A stretch of DNA of 40,436 nucleotides from Gonapodya sp. JEL0774. Taxonomy: Eukaryota; Monoblepharomycota; Monoblepharidomycetes; Monoblepharidales; Gonapodyaceae. Below the pieces are notes generated by a model. The model was not told where the DNA came from. It did no database searches and saw nothing but the letters and a program-made list of their open reading frames with translations. The position numbers were made by a program, and so were the translations under genes. This document shows positions 1 through 13,387 of the stretch, in pieces (within the stretch, counting starts at the first letter, position 1; every line of letters begins with the position of its first letter). The stretch covers positions 1-40,436 of the forward strand of contig JADIIX010000170.1 of NCBI GenBank assembly GCA_027604505.1, written 5' to 3'.

Positions 1-18
1 CTCACTTGTTTCCCACAG

Positions 19-1828
19 CCCACCAGTGGTCTCGACTCGTATGCAGCTTATCAGATTGTCAAACTTCTTCGGAAGCTTGTAGGTATCTGATCCTTACAGC
101 ATTCCACTTATTGTGCAGATTATATAACGAAGTGTTGCTAGGCGGATAAAGATCAGGCAATCCTGTGCACTATTCACCAGCCGTCGGCCGTCCTCTTCGA
201 ACTATTTGACGACCTCCTACTGCTTGGCAATGGTGGTCAAACTCTATATTTTGGTGAAATTGGCCCCAACTCAAAGACCGCCATCAGCTATTTTGAGAAG
301 CGTGGTGCTGCTCCGCACAACCAGTCGGAGAATCCTGCTGACTATATTCTGGATGCTGGGAATGGCCTGCGGAATGCTGATCCAGAGATTGCTATTGATT
401 GGGTCAGTCAATGGCGAAAATCTGACGAGGCTGAATTTTTGGAGACCCGAATTTCAGAACTACGTAACGTTCCAGTTGACGAAGCCTTGCAGAAAATGCA
501 AGAGCAAGAGTTCAACATCACGATCACACAACAAATTCCAATCGTGATGAAGCGGCTTTTCACATTGTTCTGGCGAAGCCCCAGATATACCGTTGGACAA
601 GTTATTGTCTCGATCGTTGAAGCCGCGTTCATTGCTGTGTCCTTCTTCCAAATCCCCAAAACTCAAGCAGGTCTTTTGCAGAGGGCTTTTGCCATTATGC
701 TGGCTGGTGCCTATTCTGGTCGCACAGCCTCTGTAAGGTTTTCTACGTCCTCTTCTCCGCTGATTCCGTACCCAATTATAGTCATTGGTCTGTCCCGTCA
801 TTCCTCAGCAAACAATACCTTTCTTCTTTGACTTGAAAACAAACTTTTTACGTGAATCTGCGCAAGGATTCTATAGCTCGGTTGCCTTCTCTACGGCCAT
901 CACCGTTGTGGAAGTAAGTTCGGAATATGGACTGCTGGTGATTTGGCACTCAATCACTTGCATACGTCCCAGATTCCATATAATATTCTTCAATCGACAA
1001 TTCTCTTCGCAATAATGTACTTTTCTGTTGGACTCTCGGGTGTACCAAGCGTCGCGGCAATATTTTGGACCTTCCACGTCATCCTCACAGTGTTTGCGAA
1101 CTCATTGGGACAGGCGGTTGCGGCACTTATGCCCAACATGCCACTTGCCTTTTTGCTAGTAGCAGTATCCAATCTATTTCTCGCAGCATTGGCGGGTATA
1201 GGTGGACCAGAAAAGCAAAGTACGTTTGTGATGAAGATGGTGACTTCAAACATCCCTTAATGCATTCTTCTAATGTGATGAAAACTTTCATAACCATATT
1301 GGTAGTGCCTGCATTCTGGAAGGGGGTTTTCTATATGAATCCTCTGCGTGAGTTCACCATGGTTTTCCTTGTTCTCCGCTCGGTACTCACCCCTTCAACC
1401 ACAGACTACTTTATAGAGGGCGCCCTCGTCAATGAGTTCGAGGATCTCAAGATCACATGTCAGGATTCTGAGCTTCTTCTATTTCCACCACCACCCGGCT
1501 TAACTTGTGGGCAGTATATGAACCCTTACTTTGCAAATGGTGGATCAGGCTATCTGGATAACCCAACCGCAAGAGATATGTGCGGGTGCGTTGCAGAATA
1601 CGGCTCTGAAGTTGATCCCGGTAGCAATCTCATTCCTTTTTGTCCGATCACTCGGATAACAGTCTTTGCCAGCTAGCAGATGCCCCCGTGATACTTGATC
1701 AGACATTTTCGTTCAGCCACCGAAACTTGTGGCGAAACTTGGCAATTCTCATTGCGATGGCAATCTTCAACCGGATGCTGTTGTTTATGTTCATGCGGAA
1801 TAATGCCCGCAAAATGAGTAAAAGATAG
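19..1828 (+). CDS. PDR-type (ABCG) ABC transporter, C-terminal half, partial
   Basis: 3' end of a pleiotropic-drug-resistance ABC transporter, a plasma-membrane multidrug or lipid exporter family. Six exons fit: 19-78, 142-732, 782-913, 973-1219, 1306-1620 and 1677-1828, giving 498 residues in phase. The window opens in an intron (bases 1-18 end in a CAG acceptor). The first exon starts with PTSGLDS, the segment just after Walker B and the D-loop. Next come the H-loop (CTIHQPSA), the FDDLLLL and YFGEIG motifs and the PADYILD linker typical of the second nucleotide-binding domain of PDR proteins. The remainder is the second membrane domain, with six predicted helices, an extracellular loop rich in Cys and Pro before the last helix, and a basic C-terminus. 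The first half lies outside the window. The last acceptor (1676) was chosen because it restores frame; alternatives nearby do not. Confidence 0.9.
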
Positions 1829-2204
1829 CTTTCTGTGTTACAAAAGTTGAGAATACATTTTGTTGTTTCAACAGGCACCGGAAGCAAAACATTGGTTTGA
1901 CTCTCCCAGATCCGTCGGCCCCACTCCAAATGCTTCGATGACTATGATTTAGAGATCAATGTTTTTTGCATCCTGCCACTCTTCAGGTGTTACGGTAGGC
2001 ATTTCTTGTGATGATTGAGCCTGTCCCCCAAGGCACCAGGCCACATGACAAGAACATCCTCGAACCTGGATCAACTTGAATTCATCCGCGTCTTGCAACA
2101 ACACCGATTGCACACTCCATATCAATTGTGAGCCAGCACTCGCTTTGGCAGTAATCGAAATGATCTTATCTGCGACTGAATTTTCGACTTCGAAGGCACC
2201 AGAC
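1829..2204. other. Intergenic stretch, no gene seen
   Basis: This separates the ABC transporter from the GFA-fold gene, both on the plus strand. An in-frame ATG at 2076 could extend the downstream protein by 43 residues. That extension matches nothing expected of the family, so I treat it as 5' leader. No repeats or RNA gene were seen. Confidence 0.5.
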
Positions 2205-2717
2205 ATGGCGCAGTCTCAGACTTTTGAAGGAGGCTGCGATTGTCGTCAAACTCGCTTCAGAATGCTCACAACGCCCCTCTTTGTACACTGCTGTCACTGT
2301 CGATGGTGCCAGCGAGAAACTGGCTCCTCCTTCGCTCTCAATGCCTTGATCGAATCCGACCAGTTGGAAATACTTGAGGGTTCTCTAGCACCAGAATTTG
2401 TAATGACGCCGTCGGAGAGTGGCAAGGGACAGATCATTGCCAGGTGCAAGGAGTGTCGTGTGGCATTGTATAGCCACTATGGGGGGGTGACCGGCACTCC
2501 GGTGAGCTTCGTCCGTGTGGGAACACTGGACCAACCAGACCGATTTCCACCCGATATCCATATATTTACGGAGAGCAAGCAGCCTTGGGTAGTCATTCCA
2601 GAAGGTGCCAGCAGTGTGCCTGTGTACTATGATCGGAACTTGTATTGGCCACCGGATAGTCTGAGGCGGAGGGAACAGAATTTGGCCAGAATGCAAGCGA
2701 AAGGCAACACACTGTAG
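2205..2717 (+). CDS. GFA / CENP-V domain zinc-binding protein
   Basis: Single-exon protein of 170 residues in the glutathione-dependent formaldehyde-activating enzyme (GFA)/CENP-V fold family. These are small zinc proteins; a few act on S-hydroxymethyl-glutathione, but most are uncharacterised. Visible zinc ligands are GGCDC near residue 8, HCCHCRWC followed by QRETGSSF near residue 28, and CKEC near residue 75. This is the usual C-x-C, C-x-x-C, C-x-x-C spacing, followed by the family's F-x-x-x-G and PW segments. The ATG at 2205 lies a few residues before the GGC motif, as in most family members, and has a purine at -3. An upstream in-frame ATG (2076) is possible. Specific substrate unknown; catalytic activity should not be assumed from the fold. 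Confidence 0.85.
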   Translation: MAQSQTFEGGCDCRQTRFRMLTTPLFVHCCHCRWCQRETGSSFALNALIESDQLEILEGSLAPEFVMTPSESGKGQIIARCKECRVALYSHYGGVTGTPVSFVRVGTLDQPDRFPPDIHIFTESKQPWVVIPEGASSVPVYYDRNLYWPPDSLRRREQNLARMQAKGNTL

Positions 2718-2901
2718 CTATGTATGTGTGTATGCAGAGTGGAGCGGATGAGTGAAGGAGGCACGAGCGGCTTTACACATGTATGTTGCTGTTTTGTGTG
2801 GCGGAATTACATAACTCGGCCGTGCCTTCGGTTCGGATCGCTCTTGGAAATCGCCAACATTCAAACGCGGTTGTCATTGACCCCATTGAAACCCGGCCGA
2901 G

Positions 2902-5181
2902 ATGGTGAGCACACATCTCGTGTCGATGCCATCGTCCTTGCCACCGCCGGCTCCAAAGACCACCGACGTCGGCGGAGTGCAAACCTTTGCAATTTCCGAG
3001 TCCATGGGTGGTTCGATCACGTCCGGGTCGAATAGTGGGATAAAGCTGAGCCAGGGAGAGCAGTTTTTGGTGTCTGCATTGGCTCCGTCGGTGGCGTGTG
3101 TGTTCACGAATCCGTTCGATACCGTGAGTCATCGTGATATGATCCACCATCCACAAAATTGGAGCACACTCCTAGCGATGGACTCTTCTCCTGTTCACTC
3201 ACTGTCCTAACTCTTGCCTCGAATGCACTTTAGGCCAAAATAAGACTCCAACTCCAGGGCGCAGAATCAAGCATGCCTTCGCCTGTCGGATCTTCCCCCA
3301 GACTTCCAAACTCCATTCACTACCGAAACTCGTTCGACGTCATCTATAAAACTCTTAAATTTGAGGGTGTCGCGGGACTACAAAGGGGACTCGTTCCCGC
3401 TATTTGGAAAGAGGCCAGTAAGAACGTGTTTCGAATCGTGAGTTGAGATTGCAAAAAGAATGATGATGGCGGATGTGGCCACTGTGGAGTCCGAAAGCGA
3501 TTGCAGTCTGCTAAAGCTAAAGACTCGAGAATGAGGGAGATAGGAGTGAAAGGAAAGGGGTGCTAAACCTGGATTTGTTGGGGTCCGGTGGAGTGTAGCA
3601 GAGGCTTGCCCCTATCCACCTTCAGTCGGGATGGGGCAATTTACTGGCAGTGAAACTGGCTGGGCTTTGTGAAATGATCAGAGGTCGGGGAAAACCGGGG
3701 AAAGGTGGTGCGGGAGTGGAGTAGATATGTCACCTTCCGCCACAAACCCCTCTGTTTGGTTGGAGTGCAACGGTGGAAAAGCATATTTAGCGGAGCCAGT
3801 GCTGCTCAGGGTGCTGATTACCCAACGGAGGCCTCCACTTTCCATTCACGTTCGTCTCCACTCCGCACCCTCAAACACACACCTCCCTTTTGACCTGTTC
3901 ACCACTCGTATCCCGTTTCCTCTCACCGACCAGGGCATGTATGATCCCATCGTTTTGTTCCTCCACCCTCCCAGTTCCACCTCAAAATCCTCACCACCTG
4001 TATGGAAACGCATGCTCGCCGGGGCGCTGAGCGGCGCCATGGGAGCACTGAGTTGTAATCCATTTGAATTGATTAAGACACGGTATGTTTTCGTTTTCGT
4101 GAGGTGTTGGTGGGGAAAGGGTGGAAGGAATGGAATGGGCCACTGGTCCTTTCTATCCATCGCGTCCACAATCCCGTACCGTCGCTCGGCAAGCCTATGC
4201 TCACCAACGCCAGACCGACAGTGGTGAACCACGTTATTGACCTCGTTACCTCACTCCCCACTCCGCCAACCGATTGCAGTCTCCAATCCACCTCCCCAAC
4301 CCACCCCCTTGGCCACCAACACTCTTACACGGGCGTCCTGCACGCTCTCCGCCATATTTATACTACAGAGGGTCTCCAGGGCCTCTACCGAGGCGCCTCT
4401 CTCAACATTTCCCGATCAATTTTGGGCTCGGGGTCCAATTTGGCCGCGTATAGTTTGTTGAGGGAAAAGATGGTGCGAGGGGGATACGGGGACAGGATGT
4501 TTACGGACATGGTGGCTGGGATGGGTAGCGCGGTGGCCAGCGTAGTGGTAATGAATCCAGTGGATGTGGTGAGGTGAGTGGACAGCAGGGAGGGCGGGCT
4601 GGGCTTCGGAACTATGTGCAGGACGAAGGTGGATAAGGGTCGTTCCTTGATACAGTAGAGCCGGATGAGCGACTGAGCAGGACACTGAGTGGGACTCCCT
4701 GCCCTATTCCAATATCATTCTCATGAATTTTTGCTCTGATCGCCGCTGCCGCTCTCAGAACCCGCTTCTATAATCAAACTTACGTGAATGGCGTTGGGAC
4801 TATGTACAGCTCCGTTTGGGCCTGTGAGTTCGCGGCACCTTCTTGCTATCGTCCCCAGCACTCACCATCACGTTCACTTTCACAGCATTCGCCACTATCC
4901 TCGCTAAAGAGGGCCCCAGCGCTTTTTATAAAGGGCTGCTTACCCACTTCTTGCGGATAGGACCGCACTTCTGTCTTACGTTTGTGTTCTTAGTACGTAG
5001 TGTGCCCGCCTGGCATTTCACTTCGCCGTTAAGCTTCGAACAAAATCCACGAGCGTTTTGTCACATGTTTCTGTTTCTCTAGGGCGCATTGCGTCGCTCT
5101 CTCGCCGATTTCCATGAGCGAAGGAACGGGATTAGGACCACCACCCCTGCATCGACAGTTCTAGGGATAGCACGCTCGTAG
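2902..5181 (+). CDS. Mitochondrial carrier (SLC25) family, oxaloacetate-carrier-like
   Basis: Inner-membrane metabolite carrier of about 390-400 residues. The three P-x-[DE] signatures are NPFDTAK, NPFELIKTR and NPVDVVRTR. Exons: 2902-3123, 3234-3437, 3934-4082, about 4194/4214-4573, 4759-4823, 4886-4992 and 5083-5181. Features such as RLQLQG, LQRGLVPAIWKEASKNVFRIGMYDP and the EGxxxLYRG loop resemble fungal OAC1 and animal SLC25A34/35, which move dicarboxylates. That assignment is by motif memory only. The N-terminal extension of about 50 residues is Pro/Ser-rich. The junction after the second signature is uncertain. One model starts the next exon at 4214; another uses a 30-nt exon (4194-4223) plus a 56-nt intron to 4279. 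Both keep phase. Confidence 0.8.
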
Positions 5182-5599
5182 GGCAGAAGGAGATGGAGTG
5201 GAAACCGTGGAAGTGACGGTCAATGCGCGGCTGTTTGTGTGGTTAATATTGTTGGTGGTGGTGAGTGGTGGTGGGGGAGGCTCGATCTGCAACTGGTATG
5301 AAGATTGGCTTTGGATTTGGTCTTGAGGGGATATTAATTTGTGTTAGTATATCAACGGACATGGATAGATAATAGGGATAGATGAGTGAAACATGGCAGC
5401 GGAGCGAGGAGGACGGATATCCAACAATTGAAGCACATGCGGAGTGCACTGTGTATATACACTTTTCTATAAGACACGCACTCAAATCGCTCTCCCAACA
5501 AGCAAATACAATAGATTCCAGATCTCAACAATCGTTTGCAAAGTGTTTCGGTGACGTGACCACATGCTGTCAATACGGTTCAGCCCCAACTGCAACCCC
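5182..5599. other. Convergent intergenic region
   Basis: This 418-base space lies between the stop codons of the plus-strand carrier and the minus-strand kinase. It holds a GTT/GGT-rich patch near 5240-5280 and a run of short ATA-rich motifs near 5340-5380. It would be expected to carry both 3' UTRs. No coding potential is evident, and no RNA gene was recognised. Confidence 0.5.
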
Positions 5600-7760
<2,161 letters not shown>

Positions 7761-7833
7761 GGTTTGGTGGGAATGATCACAATCCAAATTAATTGGTTCC
7801 ATAATTCTTCAAAATCGTAATTACATAATACAA

Positions 7834-9652
7834 TCAAGATCCCTTGCCCAAGTCTACTTTGCCCGTTCTGAGTTTGTTGGCACCAAATAATGCACCGTCT
7901 ACCAATCCAGCAACTGTGAAAATCCCTCCGACGACTGCACAAACTCCTGTGAGGAATGACCCAAACGACCGTTGCTCCTGAGTGTAAACAACCGTCATGG
8001 GCGAGATTTCATAATTGAAAAAGACGCCTACCATATGGTGGAGGTGAATGATTCAGTCACGCTGATTTGCTCAACGATGCGGCAAAGTAACTCACCGGGC
8101 AACCCCACCATGCCTGCTCCCTCAGGTGCCCGTGCAGACTTCACGTTCTCTGTAACAGAAAACTGGTTCGTGGAAGTGGTCGTTCCGTTAAGGAACACAT
8201 ACCGTGTTCCGACTACCTTAATGAAATACTGGTACATGGTAGTTACTTGGGACGAAAGGAAAAGGCGAATTGAGAGGAGCGGACTTGCTGCTGCAAAGGA
8301 AGCACGAAAACCCGTCTCTCACCCTCGGAACCCTCTTTCTGTGCACCGTCCAGGGGATTCCTGAAGGGAGTTGACTTTCCAAAGGCCAATCTGTTCACAG
8401 TATGGCCAAAGTGAAGAGTTGTACCCTTGTGATCACCATCATCCTTTGTAAACCTGTTGGTTTCGGCCACAAATCCCATCACGTCGTGGACGTGCATGTT
8501 GGACTGTTGGAACGATTTTCCGGGGGCGAAGTGAACGTTGCCGGCAACACGGTTCACTTCCAGGTGACCATAAATGATACAACCTTCGTTTTGCTGAATG
8601 GCGAGCTCGTCGACGTAACCCTCGGCGATGCACTAAAGTAGCAGAGCGCACATAATTTGTTAGGCGGCATACAAGACTCCCGTCAGAACGCGCTTTTCAG
8701 CTCACTTGATCGACATTGTCAGGAACAAAACTCCATCCCTTGCGACTGTACGCTTCCTTTACGGACTCACACGTGTCGCAGCATCCGCGCTCGTTGTCAG
8801 CAGTCGCGCCGTAGCAGGAACCACAGTAGTTGGCATCCTTCCGCAACATGACGAGGGCTTTTTGCTTCTCCTCGTCGATTGGTTCATGCCCGATTTCTAG
8901 TGCAATTTGAGTTTGAAAAAAGCCCAGGCAGTTTTAAGAGCAATCAAGTGAGTTTCATCAGCTCAAAACCGCAGAATATATGCGATTCAGTAGGTTGGCA
9001 AAATACTCACTGGCCTTTTCCTCGTCAATTTTCATTCCCAGTTGGTCAATACGAATCTTAAACATATTGGAGGACACGTCATTTTGTTGTTCCCCGGTGA
9101 CGTCCATGACATCCACGCCCAAAACTATGAATGTTTCATTTTCGCATAATTAACCTCAATCATAAGCCGACTACTCTCCGCGTCGTCTCACAACCGCATT
9201 ACTCACGGATGCAAGGCATGTGGGGGAACGTGATGTTGAGTTCGATCCACAATCGCTCCTTCCTAGCTGTTTCTACAACCAGCGATGGTTCCATCCGTGG
9301 CGTCCAATACTCGACAAACTCGGAGATCACAAGAAGTGCGACAAGGAGGAAGGAAATTAGGGTCACTGAGGGAAAGGTGTAGAATCGATTACGGATGAAA
9401 AAAAAACAGTAGTGAGGTTAAAAAATACCTATTCCACCGCTTCCAGAGGGGAAGAGAACGGTCCCAGGAGGAGGTGGTGATGTTGCGGTGAAGTCCGGGA
9501 TATTCAGATGGGAGTGCTCCATTCCAGACTCACGTTCGGGTCTTTATTCGGAAGTCATCGAGAGGTTTTGCGTAGGCATCGAAGCTCTTGATGGTGTCTA
9601 AGACACTGGGAGCGGCAGCGCTTGCCACCTTTCGCTGTCGCAATCCCGACAT
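7834..9652 (-). CDS. ERV46: ERV46/ERGIC3-like COPII vesicle protein
   Basis: ER-Golgi cargo-receptor component that cycles in COPII and COPI vesicles as the partner of Erv41. Minus-strand exons: 9652-9534, 9439-9429, 9365-9207, 9124-9011, 8896-8706, 8632-8323, 8245-8096 and 8027-7834, giving 415 residues with every phase agreeing. Recognisable blocks in order are FDAYAKPLDDF, the first membrane helix after TGGIVTLIS, LDVMDVTGEQQ-like GVDVMDVTGEQQ, the cysteine motif YCGSCYGA with CCDTCESV, VAGNVHFAPGKSF, TNQFSVTE, LPGVFFNYEISPM, and the last helix ending VAGLVDGALF. The second coding exon is only 11 nt but is needed to keep frame and supplies the conserved GGI segment. The C-terminus ends GKGS and lacks a dilysine motif. 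It lies 73 bases upstream of the kinase on the same strand. Confidence 0.93.
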
Positions 9653-9890
9653 TTAACAGGATGAAGCGAGAAACCCCAGAAAAGCAACCAGCCCCCGAGG
9701 AAGCAGCGGGAACAAGTAAATCACAATTAGGGTGACGGAGCGTTTGGGATTGGTTGGCAGTCGAAGAAACTAGTGGCTGGTTATGGTGCTGGCTGGGTGA
9801 CTGTGGTCGATGAACCCCAACCAAAAGTGAAGTCCACAATATGTATCAGACGCTCCATTATATTTCAAGAAGTCCATTCTTGCTTCAAAC
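9653..9890. promoter_or_regulatory. Divergent ERV46 / MCT-1 upstream region
   Basis: This 238-base gap separates the start codons of two divergently transcribed genes, so it must hold both 5' UTRs and promoters. An AT-rich TTATATTT occurs about 30 bases before the MCT-1 start, probably too close to be a working TATA box. No specific factor site can be asserted. Confidence 0.45.
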
Positions 9891-10957
9891 ATGCTCAAAC
9901 GGTAAACCGTTGTTCAAACCTTCCAACTGCGAGAGTATCGCGCTGACAGTATGTTTTCGTCTCTGGGCACGGTACAGTGTTGACCTGAAGGATCACATCG
10001 CATCCCAAAGCCAGGTGAGAGTTTCGATCCATCCACGTTCATCTGGATTCATCAGTCTTACTTGAGCCGGATGCCTCTCTCAGGTCAAGGGATCCGTGCA
10101 ACGCTCAATACGGCAAAAGGTCATCGACACGTATCCGGCTCTCTCCCCGTTCATTGATGAACTTCTCCCAAAGAAAGCGCCTATGATCCTCGTGAAGTGG
10201 TGAAGTTCACATGAAGTACAATTTTCGTCCCAGGAATGAGAACTCAGATTGTTGCTGGTCTTCGTTGTAGTCATGAACACGTCAACCTCGTAGCCGTGGA
10301 CGGAGAAATTCTGTTTTTCAACCACTACGTGAGCTTGGTGTTAGGTGGTTCAGTTTTGCTTTGTGAAGTCACCTGAGAAATGATTTGTGAATTCTCTCAG
10401 GACGGTCCCTACCTTCCGCATTTGAAGCTCCTCCACCAGTGTGAGCACTGGATGCGATGCTCCAGGACAAGGGCAGTACGTTCGCATCGTTCCACAGACC
10501 GCTGACCAACACTCTCAAAACGTTTCAGATCCCGATATTCTCCCTGCTTTGAGAGCTGACAAGGGTGCTATCAAGTTTATACTGTCTGGTGCGAATATCA
10601 TGTGCCCCGGTCTGACCTCCAAAGGGGCCACGATGCCGCTTGAAAATTTACAAAAAGGTACTCCCGTGGCAATTTTCGCGGAAGGAAAGGAGCATGCTCT
10701 TGCTGTTGGAATCCTGGAGATGAGCACCGATGAAATGTAAGTAGGAAATTCGTAGTGTTGTGTTCAGCGCCACCAGTCGCTGACTTCTCCGCTGCTACTA
10801 CCGTGAAAGTCGAAAAGTAAATAAAGGAAGTGGGTTTTTGATCAAGTTCGTCCGTTATCGTCTGAGGCGTGTTTTACCATCTTTTCCTTTAGTCGCCATA
10901 GAGTCACTGCATTGCATTGGAGACGGCCTTTGGAAATTCACCCGAATAAATGAATAG
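9891..10957 (+). CDS. TMA20: MCT-1/Tma20 PUA-domain translation factor
   Basis: Ribosome-associated factor; in yeast and humans it works with Tma22/DENR to recycle 40S subunits and assist reinitiation. Eight exons fit: 9891-9901, 9978-10014, 10084-10199, 10271-10328, 10401-10440, 10529-10736, 10810-10829 and 10893-10957. They give 184 residues, against about 181 for human MCTS1. The N-terminal domain includes [30 protein letters not shown] and [18 protein letters not shown]. The PUA domain (from about residue 95) has [30 protein letters not shown] and GDGLW near the end. The first coding exon is 11 nt and the seventh 20 nt. The seventh was placed by the conserved KVNKGIAIES reading and correct phases. 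The last intron (10830-10892) is 63 nt, in frame and without stops. Confidence 0.92.
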
Positions 10958-11063
10958 ATACCTTGTACATAGGTTGTTCGAACCCATCATTTTTGCTCTC
11001 CCTGACCTGATTTCGAACCGTCCAAAGCAATCTTCCTTGGTCAACCAAAAGAGAAAAGTTCAA

Positions 11064-13295
11064 ATGACCATAAGCTCACTTCTCTTTATTCCCAAAGGCG
11101 CGGCAGCGCCCGTACCTTCTCGATATAAGCTCACTGATGAAGAATTCGAGCGTATTAATCAGGCCATCGAAGGGACGGAGGATGGGGAGGGAGGCGGCGG
11201 GGATACCGAGGCGGTTGTTGAGGGAGAACAGGACACCGAGATGAAAACTGAGGATGACGCGAAAGCTTCGTGAGTAGAATCTCGATGATCGGTCTCTCTC
11301 TTAGTGTTGTGGGTAATCCGGGAATAAAGATGAAACGGGTGTGTGAGTTCACTCGTGCTGACTCGACTGCCGCCTTTCAGACCCGCTGAACCCGACCTCT
11401 CCGAGTTCAATCTGGAAAAGTATGACGACGAGGAATCTGCTGCGACCGGAGAAGGAGAGGATCCCGAGACGGCTGGCAACTCGCGACTCTTCTCAAACAT
11501 TTCCTCCCTCAAATATTACAAGGACGACTCGGAGGACCCTTTCCTGACCAAGGTTGATAACGACAACAAGGATGATGAAGATGAAGAGCCAGATGAAAAA
11601 CTCGACATGCGCATTCTTCCTTCAGATAATCTGTTGCTCGCTGCTCGCACTAAGGACGAGGTGTCGCAAGTAGAAGTCTACGTGTACGAGCCAGCGCACG
11701 ACAACCTCTACGTCCATCATGACTTCTTGCTGCCGAGCTTTCCACTGTGTCTAGAGTGGCTCGACTTCCCCGTTGGAGAGGTGCCTTCATCAGCTAGTCG
11801 AGCACAGGGGAAACCGAGCCAGAGTGGGGGTCGAAATTTTGTAGCAGTTGGCACGTTTGACCCCACTATTGAGATTTGGAACTTGGACTTGGTGGATGCA
11901 GTATACCCTGAGCTGTTATTGGGTGACGACAAGGGTGGATTGGAAGCAAGTTCGACCACTAGGCCTACAGGAAAGAAAAAGAAGAAGGGAAAGAAAGCAA
12001 TCGTGAGTCACGACCTCAAGTTTAGATCTGACATTTCTCCCGAGAATCTGCCCTGACCCTCAGCGTTCTCCGGCAGATCGCAAACCCCCACACACACATC
12101 GCTGCTGTTCTCGCTCTCTCCTCGAATCGCTCCCACCGCAACCTTCTCATTTCAGCATCGGCAGATACCACTGTCAAACTTTGGGACCTGAATAGTCCGT
12201 CCCGAGCTGCTTCGAACTACACCCACCATAAGGACAAGGTAGCTTGTGTCGAATGGAACTGGTCCGAGGCGTCAGTAGCGGTCAGCTCGGGCTACGATAA
12301 GAAAGGTTAGATCATTTTCTTTGAGATTGCAGTGTCTTGCCGCTCTCACGGGTTGACTTGTCTTTCGTCCAGCCCACCTATTCGATACACGGTCGCCCGG
12401 TGCAACTTCTCCTATTTCTCTACCTTCCGATCCAGAAGCACTGCTCTTCGACCCTTTCACTCCCACCACTCTCTACATTACCACTGACTCCGGTCTTCTC
12501 ATCGCTTATGACACGCGACATACTGCCAAACCCATGTGGACTCTCCACGCGCATGACGGACCCGCTAGTACGATAGCTGTAAGCTCCTCTATTCGAGGAT
12601 GCCTCGTAACGGGTGGTGATGGTGGTGTGAAAGTCTGGGACGTAACGACGGGTGGTGTTAAGTCAGTTGTTTCAAAAGAAGTTGGGGTTGTAAGTTCTGG
12701 AGAAGTATCGTGCGATCATCTGAATGGTGCTAAAAATCTACCTTCATCATTTTCCTGCACACAGGGCAAAGTGTTCTCGACTTCTTTTATTCCTGATCCC
12801 ACAACAGACACCCCACTGGCTATCGCCGTTGGTGGCAGCACGGGCAAGCTCGTCGTTTGGAATGTGAGCGAGAATGATGCTGTCCAGACCGCCTTTGGAA
12901 ACAGGCTCAGTGGGGTGAGTTGATGATGACTATCCTTGCATTTGAAAGTGTTGGGCGTCGCAAATCAGGCTTCAGTGCTTCAATGATGATCACAAAGATT
13001 TGGAATTCTTCGTATTGACATACATGAAAATTAAATTTGTCTGAGAATACTTCTGAAGGCGACGGAATGAACTACCCGCATAATTGTCATTGCTGTCGGG
13101 CAGGGCTAATGCAATTACACCACCATTTCATTCAACATACAGATTGCCGTAAGAACCTCCAAACCCGAAATCACCACCGTGGAGGAAGAGGATGAGCCTG
13201 AATCTGATGACGACGAGGACGATGAGGGGGAGGAGGACGGAGCGGAAGGGTCCCAAGCAGAATCTGGGGATGACGATGAAATGGACGAGGATTGA
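11064..13295 (+). CDS. PWP1: Periodic tryptophan protein 1 (PWP1), WD40 repeat
   Basis: Nucleolar WD40 protein used in 60S ribosomal subunit (25S rRNA) assembly and, in animals, rDNA chromatin control. Six exons fit: 11064-11269, 11381-12002, 12077-12305, 12373-12689, 12765-12914 and 13143-13295, giving 558 residues in phase. Family features are the N-terminus with LLFIPKGAA, an acidic stretch, LPSDNLLLAARTKDEVSQVEVYVYE, and a lysine block (KKKKKGKK) before repeats such as LISASADTTVKLWDL, GYDKKAHLFDTR and GGDGGVKVWDV. The tail is very acidic (EDEPESDDDEDDEGEEDG). The start was chosen because PWP1 proteins begin with this block; an upstream in-frame ATG at 10950 overlaps the preceding gene's stop. 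The final intron (12915-13142) is 228 nt, long for this locus. Confidence 0.93.
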
Positions 13296-13387
13296 TTCTA
13301 AAATATTTACATTTGCGTCTAATGCTTGTATGCTAGAGTCTTGATTCTGTACAATCTATGTCCTGGCTAAAACATGAGGTGGGAGCC

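Noticed and set aside
2076..2204. Upstream extension of the GFA-fold protein
   Set aside because: The extra 43 residues precede the normal start of the domain and do not look like a targeting signal.
10960..10995. tRNA-like T-arm (GTTCGAAC) followed by T5
   Set aside because: No A box, acceptor stem or anticodon arm can be drawn upstream.
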